From: an uncultured Bacteroidales bacterium
Lineage (GTDB): Bacteria; Bacteroidota; Bacteroidia; Bacteroidales; FEN-979
Assembly (NCBI GenBank): GCA_903877385.1
Contig: CAIRDP010000019.1
Location: 1-64,000, forward strand
DNA length: 64,000 nt
Direction: 5' to 3'
A model generated the notes under the pieces. That model did no database searches. It was not told the origin of the DNA and was given only the letters and a program-made list of their open reading frames with translations. Shown in pieces: positions 24,332-34,290 of the stretch. The position numbers were made by a program, and so were the translations under genes. Each line of letters opens with the position of its first letter. The first letter of the stretch is position 1.

Positions 24332-25723
24332 ATGAAAAAGCTATTCCTGGTTTTCGCCACACTGTTCTGCCTGGCATTTATTTATTCCTCCTCCGCCCAA
24401 AATGGTGGCGCTCTTTCCCCTGTAGGTCCGTTTGCCTGGTCCGTTTTTGGTTCAGCGGGGATATCAAACAATGAAGCAAGCTGGGTACGGATTGCAGTAG
24501 ATACAACCGACCAGCCCTTTGTGGCATACTCAAACATGAGCGCAAATTTGGATGTCGAAGTTCAAACCTATAAAAATGGATCGTGGCAACAACTAGGCCA
24601 GGCTGGTTTTGCATCGGGAATGGACTTAAGTCTTGCGCTGAATAAGACGGGGAACCCGGTAGTGGCTATGGTGCAATGGCATCTCCCAATGGTAAACCAG
24701 GCCTCAGTGATGGAGGTTAACGGAACAAGTTCCACCTACATTGGGAACCAATGGTTTTCGGCCGGTGACACTTACCATACCTGGATCGATATCAACAGCT
24801 CAGGTGAACCCTGGGTGGTATACCAGGATGCGGCCAATAACAACAAACTCTCGGTCATGAGATACGAAAACGCCTGGCTTAACGTAGGCCCTGCCGGTTT
24901 TACCAACGGTTGGTCGTTCAATCCCGTGATTAAATTTAATATCTATGACACTGCCTACGTTGCTTTCAGGGATGGATCTCAGAACGGGAAAGCCAGCGTG
25001 ATGAAGTTTAACGGTACGGCCTGGGAATATGTGGGAATGCCGGGAATATCAAATGGGGACGCTGATTCGCTAAGCCTGGCATTCAGCCCCGATAATCTTC
25101 CCTGCGTCTCATTTTGTGCATCAGGGGACAACTGGAAAGCATCTGTAATGAAATTCGATGGGACATCCTGGGTTTACATTGGCAATGAGGGCTTTACAAG
25201 CGGTGCGGCAGGATGGACAAATCTTGGTTTTAACGTGATGGGTAGCCCTGTGATTGCCTTCCAGGATGGTGGTCATGGCAATAAAGCCAGTGTAATGGAG
25301 TATCTCGGGGGGAACTGGATTTATATTGGAGCACCTGGTTTCAGCCCTGGAAGCGTGACCTGGGTCAGCATGGCCGTTTCTCGCATTAACGGCAGGTATT
25401 TTGTAGCTTTCTCCGACGGGGCCAACACCAATAAGGTGACCGTGATGGAATATAATGACATTGAAGGAATCCCCGCATCAAAACAAGCAGAATTCAGGAT
25501 TAACCCAAACCCTGCAAACAGCTTCATTCATCTTTCGTTTAATGATGCCGGAAACCTTACCAAACAAGTATCTGTTTGCGAGATTTCAGGGAAATTAATT
25601 CAATCCTTCACCACTCCGGGCCAGGGGATTGATATAGATATTTCAGATCTCGCTTCAGGTTTGTACTTTATCAGGTCAACCTCCGCGTCGGGCAGTATCG
25701 TTCTTAAGTTCCTCAAAGAATGA
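24332..25723 (+). CDS. Secreted repeat protein with T9SS C-terminal sorting domain
   Basis: The signal peptide (MKKLFLVFATLFCLAFIYSSSAQ) is followed by repeats of roughly 48 residues with the pattern ASVMKF-GT-W-YVG-PGFS-G and a PVIAFQDG strand. These probably form beta-propeller blades. The C-terminus is a sorting domain (FRINPNPANSFIHLSF, CEISGKLIQSF, LASGLYFIRS). The protein is likely surface-exposed and may bind glycans or proteins, but no enzymatic residues stand out. Confidence 0.75.
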   Translation: MKKLFLVFATLFCLAFIYSSSAQNGGALSPVGPFAWSVFGSAGISNNEASWVRIAVDTTDQPFVAYSNMSANLDVEVQTYKNGSWQQLGQAGFASGMDLSLALNKTGNPVVAMVQWHLPMVNQASVMEVNGTSSTYIGNQWFSAGDTYHTWIDINSSGEPWVVYQDAANNNKLSVMRYENAWLNVGPAGFTNGWSFNPVIKFNIYDTAYVAFRDGSQNGKASVMKFNGTAWEYVGMPGISNGDADSLSLAFSPDNLPCVSFCASGDNWKASVMKFDGTSWVYIGNEGFTSGAAGWTNLGFNVMGSPVIAFQDGGHGNKASVMEYLGGNWIYIGAPGFSPGSVTWVSMAVSRINGRYFVAFSDGANTNKVTVMEYNDIEGIPASKQAEFRINPNPANSFIHLSFNDAGNLTKQVSVCEISGKLIQSFTTPGQGIDIDISDLASGLYFIRSTSASGSIVLKFLKE

Positions 25724-25750
25724 TAATAACAACGCTCTCATAGTTCTATA

Positions 25751-27337
25751 TTATTTGAGCTGAATTGTGACTGTATTATTTTCAATGTGAATATCCATGG
25801 AGGATGTTAGTGAAAATTCATCTAAATCCATTTTATTCTGATTATCTGTGACGAACCTGGTTGGCGGAGCATCGACCGAAAAGATAATTTGTTTTTTGTC
25901 CTGGTCAACGATGACAGGAATAGCTTGTTTGAAATCGAGCTTACATCCTTTAGTGATGTAGACTAAAATTGGCACCATTTCATAAATTGCTGACTGTTTG
26001 CTGATTTGAGTGACTCCAAAAGGGGTATACCGTCCAACCTTCACGTCTGGAGTCAAACTGCCATAAGATATTTTAACAATGGTTTTTCCTGTCGATGTTA
26101 TTGAAGCGACTTTTTCTTCAATCTTCCTGTTCCCTTCTTTTTCAAATTCCAGTTTGTTTTGGTAAGCTTCATCATACTTGTACTCCTTTTTCGCCTGATC
26201 GAGGTATTGCTTCATTTCCTCCTTAGTCAACAATAGAGATTGTTTCAACAGTTCATCCAGATACACATGAGGTTTAAAGATTTTATCTTTCCAGTCGGGC
26301 ATGAAGCTGTCGAGTAATAATGCCTCACAGGCACCCAGATCATAGAGTTTGAATCGAAGCGGTCCGGAACCGTATTTGTTGCCAAACCGGTCATCATTTA
26401 CAGCGACAATACTAACCATGTTATCTATTTCGTTGCTGAATTTCTTTGAAAGAACAGTACGATAACCATTGAATCCCTGTTGATACTGCATTTCTTTGAT
26501 TGGTTTAATTCCTTCCCCCAACTGCATAAATTTATATTCCACGTATTTGGCAAGACCTTCCTGGTATTCATTTAAATTCTCATATCCGACCCAACTGCTG
26601 TCAAGACGCGACTGCCTGTATGAGCGGACGGCAACAAACTTTTTAAGCGCTTCCCTTTTTGCTTCCGGCTGTTGAGCTAACAGAGCGTCTTTAAGAATAT
26701 TCCCTTCCAGGACGTAAAGGGCGTTATTCTCGGGATCAAGCAGAGGGTATTTTGAAACAACCGACTCATCGGCGTATTTATCGGGTGCCATCCTGTTCTG
26801 GTAAACATGGAATGCCTCATGCAGTATAACTGTTAACTTAAAATAAGGATCAGGGATGAATTGCCAATTCGTAAGCCATTGATCGGTAACTTCCCTGGGT
26901 CTTCCCATCATATCTCTTATCTGGTTGCGCAATGCCGAAAATGGATCAGCCACAACGAGAACAGGAATGCTGTCTATATCAATTGATGTATTCTGATCGT
27001 CATAAGCAATGGTTGTTGCGCCATCACGGATATATATATTCTTGTCATGCAGAGGATTAAATCCTGTATAAAGAGAAAATCCTTTGGGCTGATGGGGATA
27101 ATTGATCAGCAGTTCCTGAACGTTTGGTCGATAAAACAAAATGGGAGTGCTTTTAAAATCCCATCCGTGAAACAAATTATCACCCAGGACTTCGGTAATA
27201 TGCCGGCATTCTTTGAGAAATACCATAAGCATCGGATCAATCTTCAATTCACAGGAATCCTGGGCAAAAGAAGCTGGAACCTGGTTGATCCAACTCATGA
27301 AAACGAGGAGGGAAGCGTAAATCAAAATCTTTTTCAT
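25751..27337 (-). CDS. Secreted zinc-metallopeptidase-like protein
   Basis: After a signal peptide (MKKILIYASLLVFMSWINQVPASFAQ) the protein carries ILHEAFHVYQ near residue 172-180, an HExxH zinc motif. A downstream NEYQEGLAKYVEYK is where gluzincins place their third ligand. The C-terminal 130 residues look like a beta-rich accessory domain. It is probably an exported peptidase acting in the periplasm or outside. No sorting domain is visible. The family is not one I can name, and activity is inferred from the motif. Confidence 0.65.
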   Translation of the reverse strand: MKKILIYASLLVFMSWINQVPASFAQDSCELKIDPMLMVFLKECRHITEVLGDNLFHGWDFKSTPILFYRPNVQELLINYPHQPKGFSLYTGFNPLHDKNIYIRDGATTIAYDDQNTSIDIDSIPVLVVADPFSALRNQIRDMMGRPREVTDQWLTNWQFIPDPYFKLTVILHEAFHVYQNRMAPDKYADESVVSKYPLLDPENNALYVLEGNILKDALLAQQPEAKREALKKFVAVRSYRQSRLDSSWVGYENLNEYQEGLAKYVEYKFMQLGEGIKPIKEMQYQQGFNGYRTVLSKKFSNEIDNMVSIVAVNDDRFGNKYGSGPLRFKLYDLGACEALLLDSFMPDWKDKIFKPHVYLDELLKQSLLLTKEEMKQYLDQAKKEYKYDEAYQNKLEFEKEGNRKIEEKVASITSTGKTIVKISYGSLTPDVKVGRYTPFGVTQISKQSAIYEMVPILVYITKGCKLDFKQAIPVIVDQDKKQIIFSVDAPPTRFVTDNQNKMDLDEFSLTSSMDIHIENNTVTIQLK

Positions 27338-27729
27338 ACGAAATCTTTTAAAGGATCAATTGTAAAGAAGGGAATGTGCAGTAGCTAGGGCGAACAATTC
27401 TTATCCCGAAAGATGAACAGTTGAAAGGTCTGAAAAACAGTTTAACCAATAGCTGCAGCAAATGTAAACAGGCGGGTACCAATTTGATGCGCCCGAACCG
27501 GACTTTAACAAAACTTTAACCGAAAACCTGGATTCAGATTTTATGGTCAATTTACATTGTCCTTGACAGGTCAAAAAGTGAAGAAGCGTTCAAGGCTTAA
27601 TGGCATCTGTAAGAAAATCTTCTGAATTGCCAGGTGTGATGTTTTTAATGATGGCCCTGCCCTCGGGTTAATCCTGGTTTATTGTCACTGATTTTATTCC
27701 CGGGGGGGGGGGGCAGCAGCAATCAATAA
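27338..27729. other. 392-bp intergenic region with a 12-base G tract
   Basis: No gene was found. A TAnnTTTG element (TACATTTG, 27466-27459 on the minus strand) could serve the metallopeptidase gene. Near the end of the next gene there is an uninterrupted run of twelve G at 27702-27713, the longest homopolymer noticed in the window. Confidence 0.5.
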
Positions 27730-28581
27730 TTAAAGATTTAGTTTTAACCCGATTTTCAGTTCCAGCGATGAATTATGGTATGCAAGCGTGGCATTTGGAC
27801 TGTCACTATCGGAATTCTGCCAGAACAATTGTGATTCACCAGAGTTATTCGGTGTATATTCACAGGCTTTATTCTTTACATCAATAAAGCCTATCTGGTA
27901 ATTGATGCCAATGGGTATGGATAATCTTTCAGTTAATTTGAATGATACACCCACACCGATTAACCCTCCAAAATCAACTGATTTATAAGGTTTTCCCTTT
28001 GAGAAAGATGCAGTCTCCGATTCTGATCTGTCAGGAGTGGTATACCCTTGTGTGTAAGAGGAGCCTTTTGCCGTTGCTGTAAAGGCTGAGCCGTCGCTGG
28101 CGCTTGCTTCATTTTTATCTTTGTACCCCAGTAGGAAACCTACATAAAAACCGGCAGAAACAGTAAACGATATGTTTTTATCGGGAAATAGAATGTAATT
28201 GGCCTGTATTGGTATTTTTAAATAATTCAGGGAAACAGTTCTTTTCCACACCAAATTATTATTTCCAACAGTCCAGGTGTAATCCTTAAAGCCTTGACCC
28301 TGTTTTGAATACATCACTCCCAGGCTTAAGCCTATGTAATCGGTGAAATTATATCCGAAGGAAGCCCCGGCATCCAATCCAAAGGTAAAAGCCTTTTTAA
28401 GCGAAGCCCATCCTCCTTCAAGGGTAACAATATCTTCGGGAACCTGGAATTTGCCCCCCATCGTCATACCGGGATCAACAAGAATCTCAATGTTCATTCC
28501 TTTCTGCGCATACGATGCGGCAGATAAAAATAATACTGCTAATGAAAGCAGTGTGAGTCTTTTCAGTTTAATTTTTTTCAT
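27730..28581 (-). CDS. Outer-membrane beta-barrel protein
   Basis: The ATG at 28581 begins a signal peptide (MKKIKLKRLTLLSLAVLFLS, cleaved after SYAQ). The longer frame from 28650 adds a hydrophilic leader and is unlikely. The mature protein shows alternating strands with glycine and aromatic residues (GASFGYNFTDYIGLSLGVMY, GGLIGVGVSFKLTERLSIP) and ends in LELKIGLKLNL, as in PorT-like or OmpX-type small barrels of Bacteroidetes. It probably sits in the outer membrane; the ligand is unknown. Confidence 0.7.
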   Translation of the reverse strand: MKKIKLKRLTLLSLAVLFLSAASYAQKGMNIEILVDPGMTMGGKFQVPEDIVTLEGGWASLKKAFTFGLDAGASFGYNFTDYIGLSLGVMYSKQGQGFKDYTWTVGNNNLVWKRTVSLNYLKIPIQANYILFPDKNISFTVSAGFYVGFLLGYKDKNEASASDGSAFTATAKGSSYTQGYTTPDRSESETASFSKGKPYKSVDFGGLIGVGVSFKLTERLSIPIGINYQIGFIDVKNKACEYTPNNSGESQLFWQNSDSDSPNATLAYHNSSLELKIGLKLNL

Positions 28582-29054
28582 GTCTTTCCTTTTTGAATTT
28601 TTTATGATGATTTCAGAAGTCTCTTTGTTGTTTGCTGATGATGTTTCCACGAAATTATTCCCGCTGATGTTAGTGTGCAGTCCCTGGCCTGACTATGTTT
28701 ATCAGTATCCCGAATGTGCTATTCAGGCAATCTTGTACTCATTAACACAAACATAATATATTAAATTACATACATGCAAATATATTAAAATCGCTTTAAC
28801 AAACCGGGCAGAATGATCATTTTATTGATAACGCAAATCCTTCTCGTCTCACATTCCTGATCCTGATTTCAGCTTTTAGGCCTTCTCCCATCATGCCTGC
28901 TATTCGGACCGATCCCCTGTACAAGATTCAGGACCCGGAGCACAAATACCCACTTCCTTCCGTTCGGCACATCTGGATCTTCTCAACCTGAAGAATTCAG
29001 GACCGGGCCAACAGTTTTTCTCTGATGTTCACCGAGTGAAAAACAGCCCTGGCT
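28582..29054. other. 473-bp intergenic region
   Basis: No coding sequence was supported on either strand. A minus-strand TATATTTG (28784-28777) with TTTG at 28803-28800 is a possible distant promoter for the outer-membrane protein, though the 15-bp spacing is short. Confidence 0.4.
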
Positions 29055-31409
29055 TTACTCATATCTCAGGGTTTCCACAGGATTTCTCGAAGCAGCTCGC
29101 CAGGTCTGCCACACCGTGGCCGCAATGGCAATAAGCAAAACAAAAAACATGCTCACGAGAAAATATCCCACATTTAAATGAATACGCAAGGCATAATCAC
29201 TCAACCATTTATTCATGATGATAAAACTTGCAATTGAAGCTATAAGGCATGCAATGGCAACAGAGATCGCAGTTTCTTTCAATAACACAGAGATCACCTG
29301 GACGACCGAACTGCCGTTCACTTTCCTTATCCCTATCTCTTTGGTGCGACGCGAAATCTTAAGAACGGTCAGGGCCAGTAAACTTATCAGGCTGATGAAA
29401 ACCACTTCAGCTCCTCCGATGAAAACCATTTCTGCAAGCCTGTTTTCTTTAGTGTACATCCTATCAAAGATATCTGCCAGCAATTGATGGTTGAATATGA
29501 AATTTTCATCAAAGCGATGGAACACAGTTTTAATCTGCATCAGCTGAATTCCTGTCAATGGTTTATTACTGCGGATGTAAATGTTTGGAGTCCCCCAAAA
29601 ACAATTAGCGATAACAAGGGGGGCAATGGCTTCGCCCGGATTGCTCATGTAATAAAAATCCTTCACTATACCAATAACTTCTACTCGTTCGTCCCTGTAA
29701 AGAATTGTTTGTCCGGCTTTGGGCTTTATCCCCAGGTATCTGACTGCCGATTCGTTTAAAACAACAGCCTGGCTGTCGACCATGGACTGTCGAAAAAACC
29801 GCCCGTCAACCAGTTCAAATTGCATGAGCTCTCCAAAGCCCGGTTTTTCGCGGTATTCATTGATGGCTTTATTGCTGTTCTCCCCTTCAGCCAGGGTTCT
29901 GATATACTGTCCGCTGCATCCTCCACCCATAAAGTGTTCCCCTCCGCAAACAGTAGTAACGAAAGGTAATTTCAGCAATTCCGTTTTGACGCTTTCATAT
30001 TTCCTTGTAAGAGGCATGCTGCAATCGCTGACCGTGATGACATTATTCCTGTTGAATCCCATGGGGACGTCGTGCATATAAGCCAGTTGAGAGAAGATAA
30101 TGAAGACACAGCTTATAAAAAACGAGGCTACCGTAAACTGCACCAATACCGAGGCTGAAGAAAGCCAGTTGTTGTTTCCCGTGCCTGAAATTTTTCCCCT
30201 TAATCCCAATGCGTATTTCATCCTGGAGAGATAGAGCACGGGATAACCGGATGTAATCACAAGAAGCAAGGCCAGCAGAATAACACAGGAAATTATGCCT
30301 CCGGATGAAAACAAATCAGAAAGATCAACTTTCGACTGCAGCAAGGCCGAAAGGAATGGCATTGATTTATAGATGACCAGAAATGCTATTATGGCTGAAA
30401 AAAGAAACACAATGACTGTTTCCAGGAAAAACAGCCTGGCGATGCTTGCCTTTGTGGCACCGAACATAGTGCGGGTTGATATTTCGGTAATGCGTTTCTC
30501 GCCCTGGATGATAAACAGGTTAAAATAGCTGAGCAATGCCGTGAGAAGGACAAACAAGGCGATCAATCCAACTATCAGCATTTGTTTCGTGCTTCCATGA
30601 GTCGGGATGTAGTCCTTTGCAACAGAATGCAGGTACAGCCCGGTAAGAGGCTCAACCCCTGATTGTACCTTTGCGAAAAACGACCTGGCCCAATCCTGCA
30701 TAAGAATATTATATGCACTGGCTATCTTAGCGCCTGCCGCTTTTGAATCAATATTTGGTTTAAGTAAATAGTAGGTTTGAAATTCGAGAGATGCTGATAA
30801 CCATTTCATATTAAGTGTTGACAGGGATATCAACAGATCGAAGCTCAAATGTGAGTTTTTCGGAATTTCATTTATGATCCCTGTAATCATCAAATGTTCG
30901 CCATCCGATTCAATTTCTTTTCCGATGCAGTTGGTCGTATGGAACAGTTTTTCGGCAAGTGAAGTAGTGATCACCGCGGATTTTTTACCGAGCAGTGCTG
31001 TTTTGTCATCGCCTGCATTCAGTGTAAGTCCGAATACCTTGAAAAATTCAGGATCAGCATAAAGCATCCTGATTTTTCCTACTTTGTTTTCTTTGTTTTG
31101 AACAGATGTTTGACTAAATCCGTACAACTGAACGGCTGACTCAATTTCTGGAACTTTCCCTGGAAGCTGGGTATACGCCTTGCGCAAGGCGATGCCATAC
31201 ACTTCGGTTCTCGTATTGTCGGTAACCCGGCTGTACAACCTTACAACCCTGTCACTGGTTTTAAAATGCCTGTCATAACTCAACTCATAGCGTATGTATG
31301 TCAGAGTGAAGATCACGGTGCTCAATGCCACTACAAGTCCGGTCACATTAACAAAAAAGGGAAGTGGATTTCGCTTTAAAATTCTCAGGACAAACAGCAG
31401 ATCTTTCAT
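29055..31409 (-). CDS. MacB/FtsX-type ABC transporter permease
   Basis: This permease has an N-terminal helix (near VTGLVVALSTVIFTLTY), a periplasmic MacB_PCD-like domain, and two FtsX domains, including the diagnostic TKEIGIRKVNGSS and ending in PVETLRYE. The ATG at 31409 (MKDLLFVLRILKRN) is preferred to 31451, which overlaps the upstream gene. It should pair with the ATPase at 37022-37720 and the membrane fusion protein at 34291. In this transporter class conformational changes drive export of peptides, lipids or drugs across the outer membrane rather than transport through the inner membrane. It is the last gene of the exporter operon. Confidence 0.85.
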   Translation of the reverse strand: MKDLLFVLRILKRNPLPFFVNVTGLVVALSTVIFTLTYIRYELSYDRHFKTSDRVVRLYSRVTDNTRTEVYGIALRKAYTQLPGKVPEIESAVQLYGFSQTSVQNKENKVGKIRMLYADPEFFKVFGLTLNAGDDKTALLGKKSAVITTSLAEKLFHTTNCIGKEIESDGEHLMITGIINEIPKNSHLSFDLLISLSTLNMKWLSASLEFQTYYLLKPNIDSKAAGAKIASAYNILMQDWARSFFAKVQSGVEPLTGLYLHSVAKDYIPTHGSTKQMLIVGLIALFVLLTALLSYFNLFIIQGEKRITEISTRTMFGATKASIARLFFLETVIVFLFSAIIAFLVIYKSMPFLSALLQSKVDLSDLFSSGGIISCVILLALLLVITSGYPVLYLSRMKYALGLRGKISGTGNNNWLSSASVLVQFTVASFFISCVFIIFSQLAYMHDVPMGFNRNNVITVSDCSMPLTRKYESVKTELLKLPFVTTVCGGEHFMGGGCSGQYIRTLAEGENSNKAINEYREKPGFGELMQFELVDGRFFRQSMVDSQAVVLNESAVRYLGIKPKAGQTILYRDERVEVIGIVKDFYYMSNPGEAIAPLVIANCFWGTPNIYIRSNKPLTGIQLMQIKTVFHRFDENFIFNHQLLADIFDRMYTKENRLAEMVFIGGAEVVFISLISLLALTVLKISRRTKEIGIRKVNGSSVVQVISVLLKETAISVAIACLIASIASFIIMNKWLSDYALRIHLNVGYFLVSMFFVLLIAIAATVWQTWRAASRNPVETLRYE

Positions 31410-31428
31410 GTGATGAAAATATTTGTTG

Positions 31429-33825
31429 TTATTCGTATTTAAGGGATTCAACAGGATCAGAGATGGCGACCCGGTAACTTTGCCAGCTGAGTGTAAATAA
31501 GGAGATCAGCATAATGAGCAAACCGGAAAGTGCGAAGATCCACCATCCCAAACCTGTTTTACAAGTAAAATTTTCCAGCCATTTCTTCATAGCGAAAAAA
31601 GTCAGTGGGGTTGCAATGACGAACGCCAGGGCCACCCATTTCAGGAAATCCTTGTTCAGAATGACCATGATCTTGAAGACAGTAGCTCCGTTGACTTTGC
31701 GTATGCCTATCTCTTTGGTGCGGCTCCTGGAGATGAATAACCCCAATCCGAAAACTCCCAGCATCGAGATGAAAATGGCAATCAATGTCATGGCGGTTAA
31801 TACGTTTTTCATCCGGATCTCCTTTTTATAGTTCGACAGCAGCTTGTCGTTAATAAACCTGTACTGAAAGGGAACGCCTGGTTCAATACTGTTCCAAATC
31901 CTTTCAAGTTTCTTCAGAGTCTGAGGAACGTCACCCGGATTCAGTCTCAGGATTATTGAAGACAGGTTCCATGAAGACAGGAAGAAGCAGGCAGGTTGGG
32001 GAGCCTCATGAAACGATTCATATTGGATATTTTCAACAACGCCGGCAATCTCGTATGTTTTCCCGGGATCCCCTGTAAAGAAATTTTTCACCTTTTTTCC
32101 AACCGGATTTTTAATACCCAGGGCATCCATCCCTGCCCGGTTAATAATGATCTTGCTGCTGTCGGATCTCAGGGAAGGGTCAAAACCTTTTCCATAAATG
32201 AATCTTGGCTCTATAGTCGGCAGGTATCCTCCATCAACAGGTACCTGTCCAAAATTAACCCGGGTCAGCTGACCGTCGGCTCCGTATACCTCCAGCGGTC
32301 CATAATTGTTTATATTTTCGGCTGGCGTGTTCCACGAAGCTCCGAAACCGCCGACTTCGGGAAGCCCTGAGTATTTATCTTTCAGGAGTCTGTACTTGCC
32401 TGCCGTACTTTCATCGTCAGGAAGAGCCATCTCAAGGAGCCGGTTCTTGTTGAATCCCAGCCGCTGATCGATCAGCAGGGAGGTTTGACGGAATACGATA
32501 ATTACACTTGCAATCAATCCAATGGAAATTGTCAGCTGAAGGATCAACATCGATTTTGAAATCCAGGAATATCCTTTGTTCATTTTCGAACTGAATTTGT
32601 TCCGGTTCCCGGCGAGAATCATGGATGGATTAACATGAATCCTGAACCAGGATTGGAACAATGAAGGGATAAGGACAGCGAAACCCGAAAGTGATGCAAG
32701 CGTGAGAAACACTCTCCCCGGGGAAAAGGAAATCTGCAGAGAAGTTCCCATGATCTGGTTAAAATAGGGCAGGAACAGGAATGTGATCAGAATGGCAAGT
32801 GATGAACAAATAACAATCAGCAGGAGGCTTTCGGTAATTGTGGCTGTAAAAATATCCCTCTTTCCGGCTCCCATGGTTTTCTGGATCACAGTGATAAAAT
32901 CGCTTTTCCCCGACAAAGCCAGGGAAAGATTTATATAGTTGAAGCAGGCTATACACAGAATGAAAAAAGCAATGATCGCGAATGATTTTACTACCCTGAT
33001 ATCCCCCCTGATCGCTATATCCCACAGGGTATCTGCCGAATACAGGTGAATTTCGGAGAGCGGCTGCAGCTGATATATGGTTTTCATCTTCTTAATTCCA
33101 TTTGCGGCCATAAACTGGGTTTTGATTTTTTGTTCCAGCTGATGACAATCGGTCGATGGAGGCAGTACAAAGTAAAAACTGGTAGATGAGTTGTTCCAGG
33201 ATTCGGTCAGGAATTTGTCGATTCCTTTCAGTGTCTCGGCCGAAACCAGCATATCCACAATGAAATGCGAAGTTTTCGGAATGTCTTTGATGACACCTGT
33301 TACCTCCAGGTCATATTTATTCCGAAACCTTATGCTTTGTCCGACAGGATTGGTACTCCCGAACATTCTCAAGGCGGAGCTCTCGGTCAGAACCACTTTA
33401 GCGGGAGCGGAAAGTGCATAAACGGGATCTCCTTGTATGAAAGAAGCGGTAAAAACGCGAAAAAAATCCGGAGTGGTAAAAACAATGCCATCGAAGAAAA
33501 AATTGTGATTATCCAATTTTATGAATTCAGAAGAACCGCCCCGTATTTGTATTGTTGTCCCATTTTGCAGCTCCGGTATGTTATCCTGGAGCGCTTTGAA
33601 GAACACCATTGGATGGTTCGGCATACGCTGGCCTTCGGCGCATTTCAGCAAACGGTATATCTCCCCGTAATGTTTGTTTTGCTTGTCAAAAGAGATCTCG
33701 TTCTGAATGAAAAGCAGGATTATAAGACAGGCTGCAAGGCTGATTGATAAGCCTGATATGTTGATCACACTGCCCGTGCGTTGGCGGACCAGGTTCCTGA
33801 GGGCAAGTTTGAATGAATGTTTCAT
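31429..33825 (-). CDS. MacB/FtsX-type ABC transporter permease
   Basis: A paralogue of the next gene in the operon, it starts at MKHSFKLALRNLVRQRTGSV (ATG 33825, the usual N-terminus of the family) and has a periplasmic domain between the first helix and the FtsX block. The signature TKEIGIRKVNGAT lies near the C-terminus and the end is PVESLKYE. Two full permeases in tandem suggest a heterodimer. It lies 19 bp upstream of its partner and 36 bp after a third, shortened permease gene. Confidence 0.85.
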   Translation of the reverse strand: MKHSFKLALRNLVRQRTGSVINISGLSISLAACLIILLFIQNEISFDKQNKHYGEIYRLLKCAEGQRMPNHPMVFFKALQDNIPELQNGTTIQIRGGSSEFIKLDNHNFFFDGIVFTTPDFFRVFTASFIQGDPVYALSAPAKVVLTESSALRMFGSTNPVGQSIRFRNKYDLEVTGVIKDIPKTSHFIVDMLVSAETLKGIDKFLTESWNNSSTSFYFVLPPSTDCHQLEQKIKTQFMAANGIKKMKTIYQLQPLSEIHLYSADTLWDIAIRGDIRVVKSFAIIAFFILCIACFNYINLSLALSGKSDFITVIQKTMGAGKRDIFTATITESLLLIVICSSLAILITFLFLPYFNQIMGTSLQISFSPGRVFLTLASLSGFAVLIPSLFQSWFRIHVNPSMILAGNRNKFSSKMNKGYSWISKSMLILQLTISIGLIASVIIVFRQTSLLIDQRLGFNKNRLLEMALPDDESTAGKYRLLKDKYSGLPEVGGFGASWNTPAENINNYGPLEVYGADGQLTRVNFGQVPVDGGYLPTIEPRFIYGKGFDPSLRSDSSKIIINRAGMDALGIKNPVGKKVKNFFTGDPGKTYEIAGVVENIQYESFHEAPQPACFFLSSWNLSSIILRLNPGDVPQTLKKLERIWNSIEPGVPFQYRFINDKLLSNYKKEIRMKNVLTAMTLIAIFISMLGVFGLGLFISRSRTKEIGIRKVNGATVFKIMVILNKDFLKWVALAFVIATPLTFFAMKKWLENFTCKTGLGWWIFALSGLLIMLISLFTLSWQSYRVAISDPVESLKYE

Positions 33826-33861
33826 TTGATACGGAATATTGAAAATCAATTTTTATTCACA

Positions 33862-34266
33862 TTATTCCTCCCTGATGACTTCGGCCGGATTGCGTCTTGC
33901 AGCGATCCAGCTCTTCCAGCTGACCGTTATCACGGCTATTATGATAGCCATAAGTCCTGATAAAACAAAGATCCACCACCTCAGGCTGGCTTTATAGGCA
34001 AAATGCTCCAGCCATTTGTTCAGTAAGAAAATACTCAGCGGGACAGCGATCAAAAACGAGATAAATACCCATTTGATAAAATCGCTGTTGATCATGAGCA
34101 GGATTTGCATGGTATTGGCTCCGTTGATCTTCCTTATCCCTATTTCCCTGGAACGGCGCCCGATGGAATAGGAAAGCAATCCGAACAATCCAAGGCAGGA
34201 GATGAGGATGAAAAGCAGGCTTTTCCTGTAGTTCCTAAGAGTAATCTTGATGATATGCTTAAACAT
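33862..34266 (-). pseudogene. Miniature FtsX permease with internal deletion
   Basis: Residues 1-17 (MFKHIIKITLRNYRKSL) match the start of a full FtsX permease. The sequence then passes directly into the C-terminal FtsX block (ISCLGLFGLLSYSIGRRSRE, IGIRKINGANT) and ends in NPAEVIREE. About 650 residues, including the periplasmic domain and several helices, are missing. The reading frame is intact, so a small membrane protein could still be made. An in-frame internal deletion of a third permease gene is the simplest explanation. Confidence 0.65.
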
Positions 34267-34290
34267 GATGGCCGTTAATTAATGTTGAAA

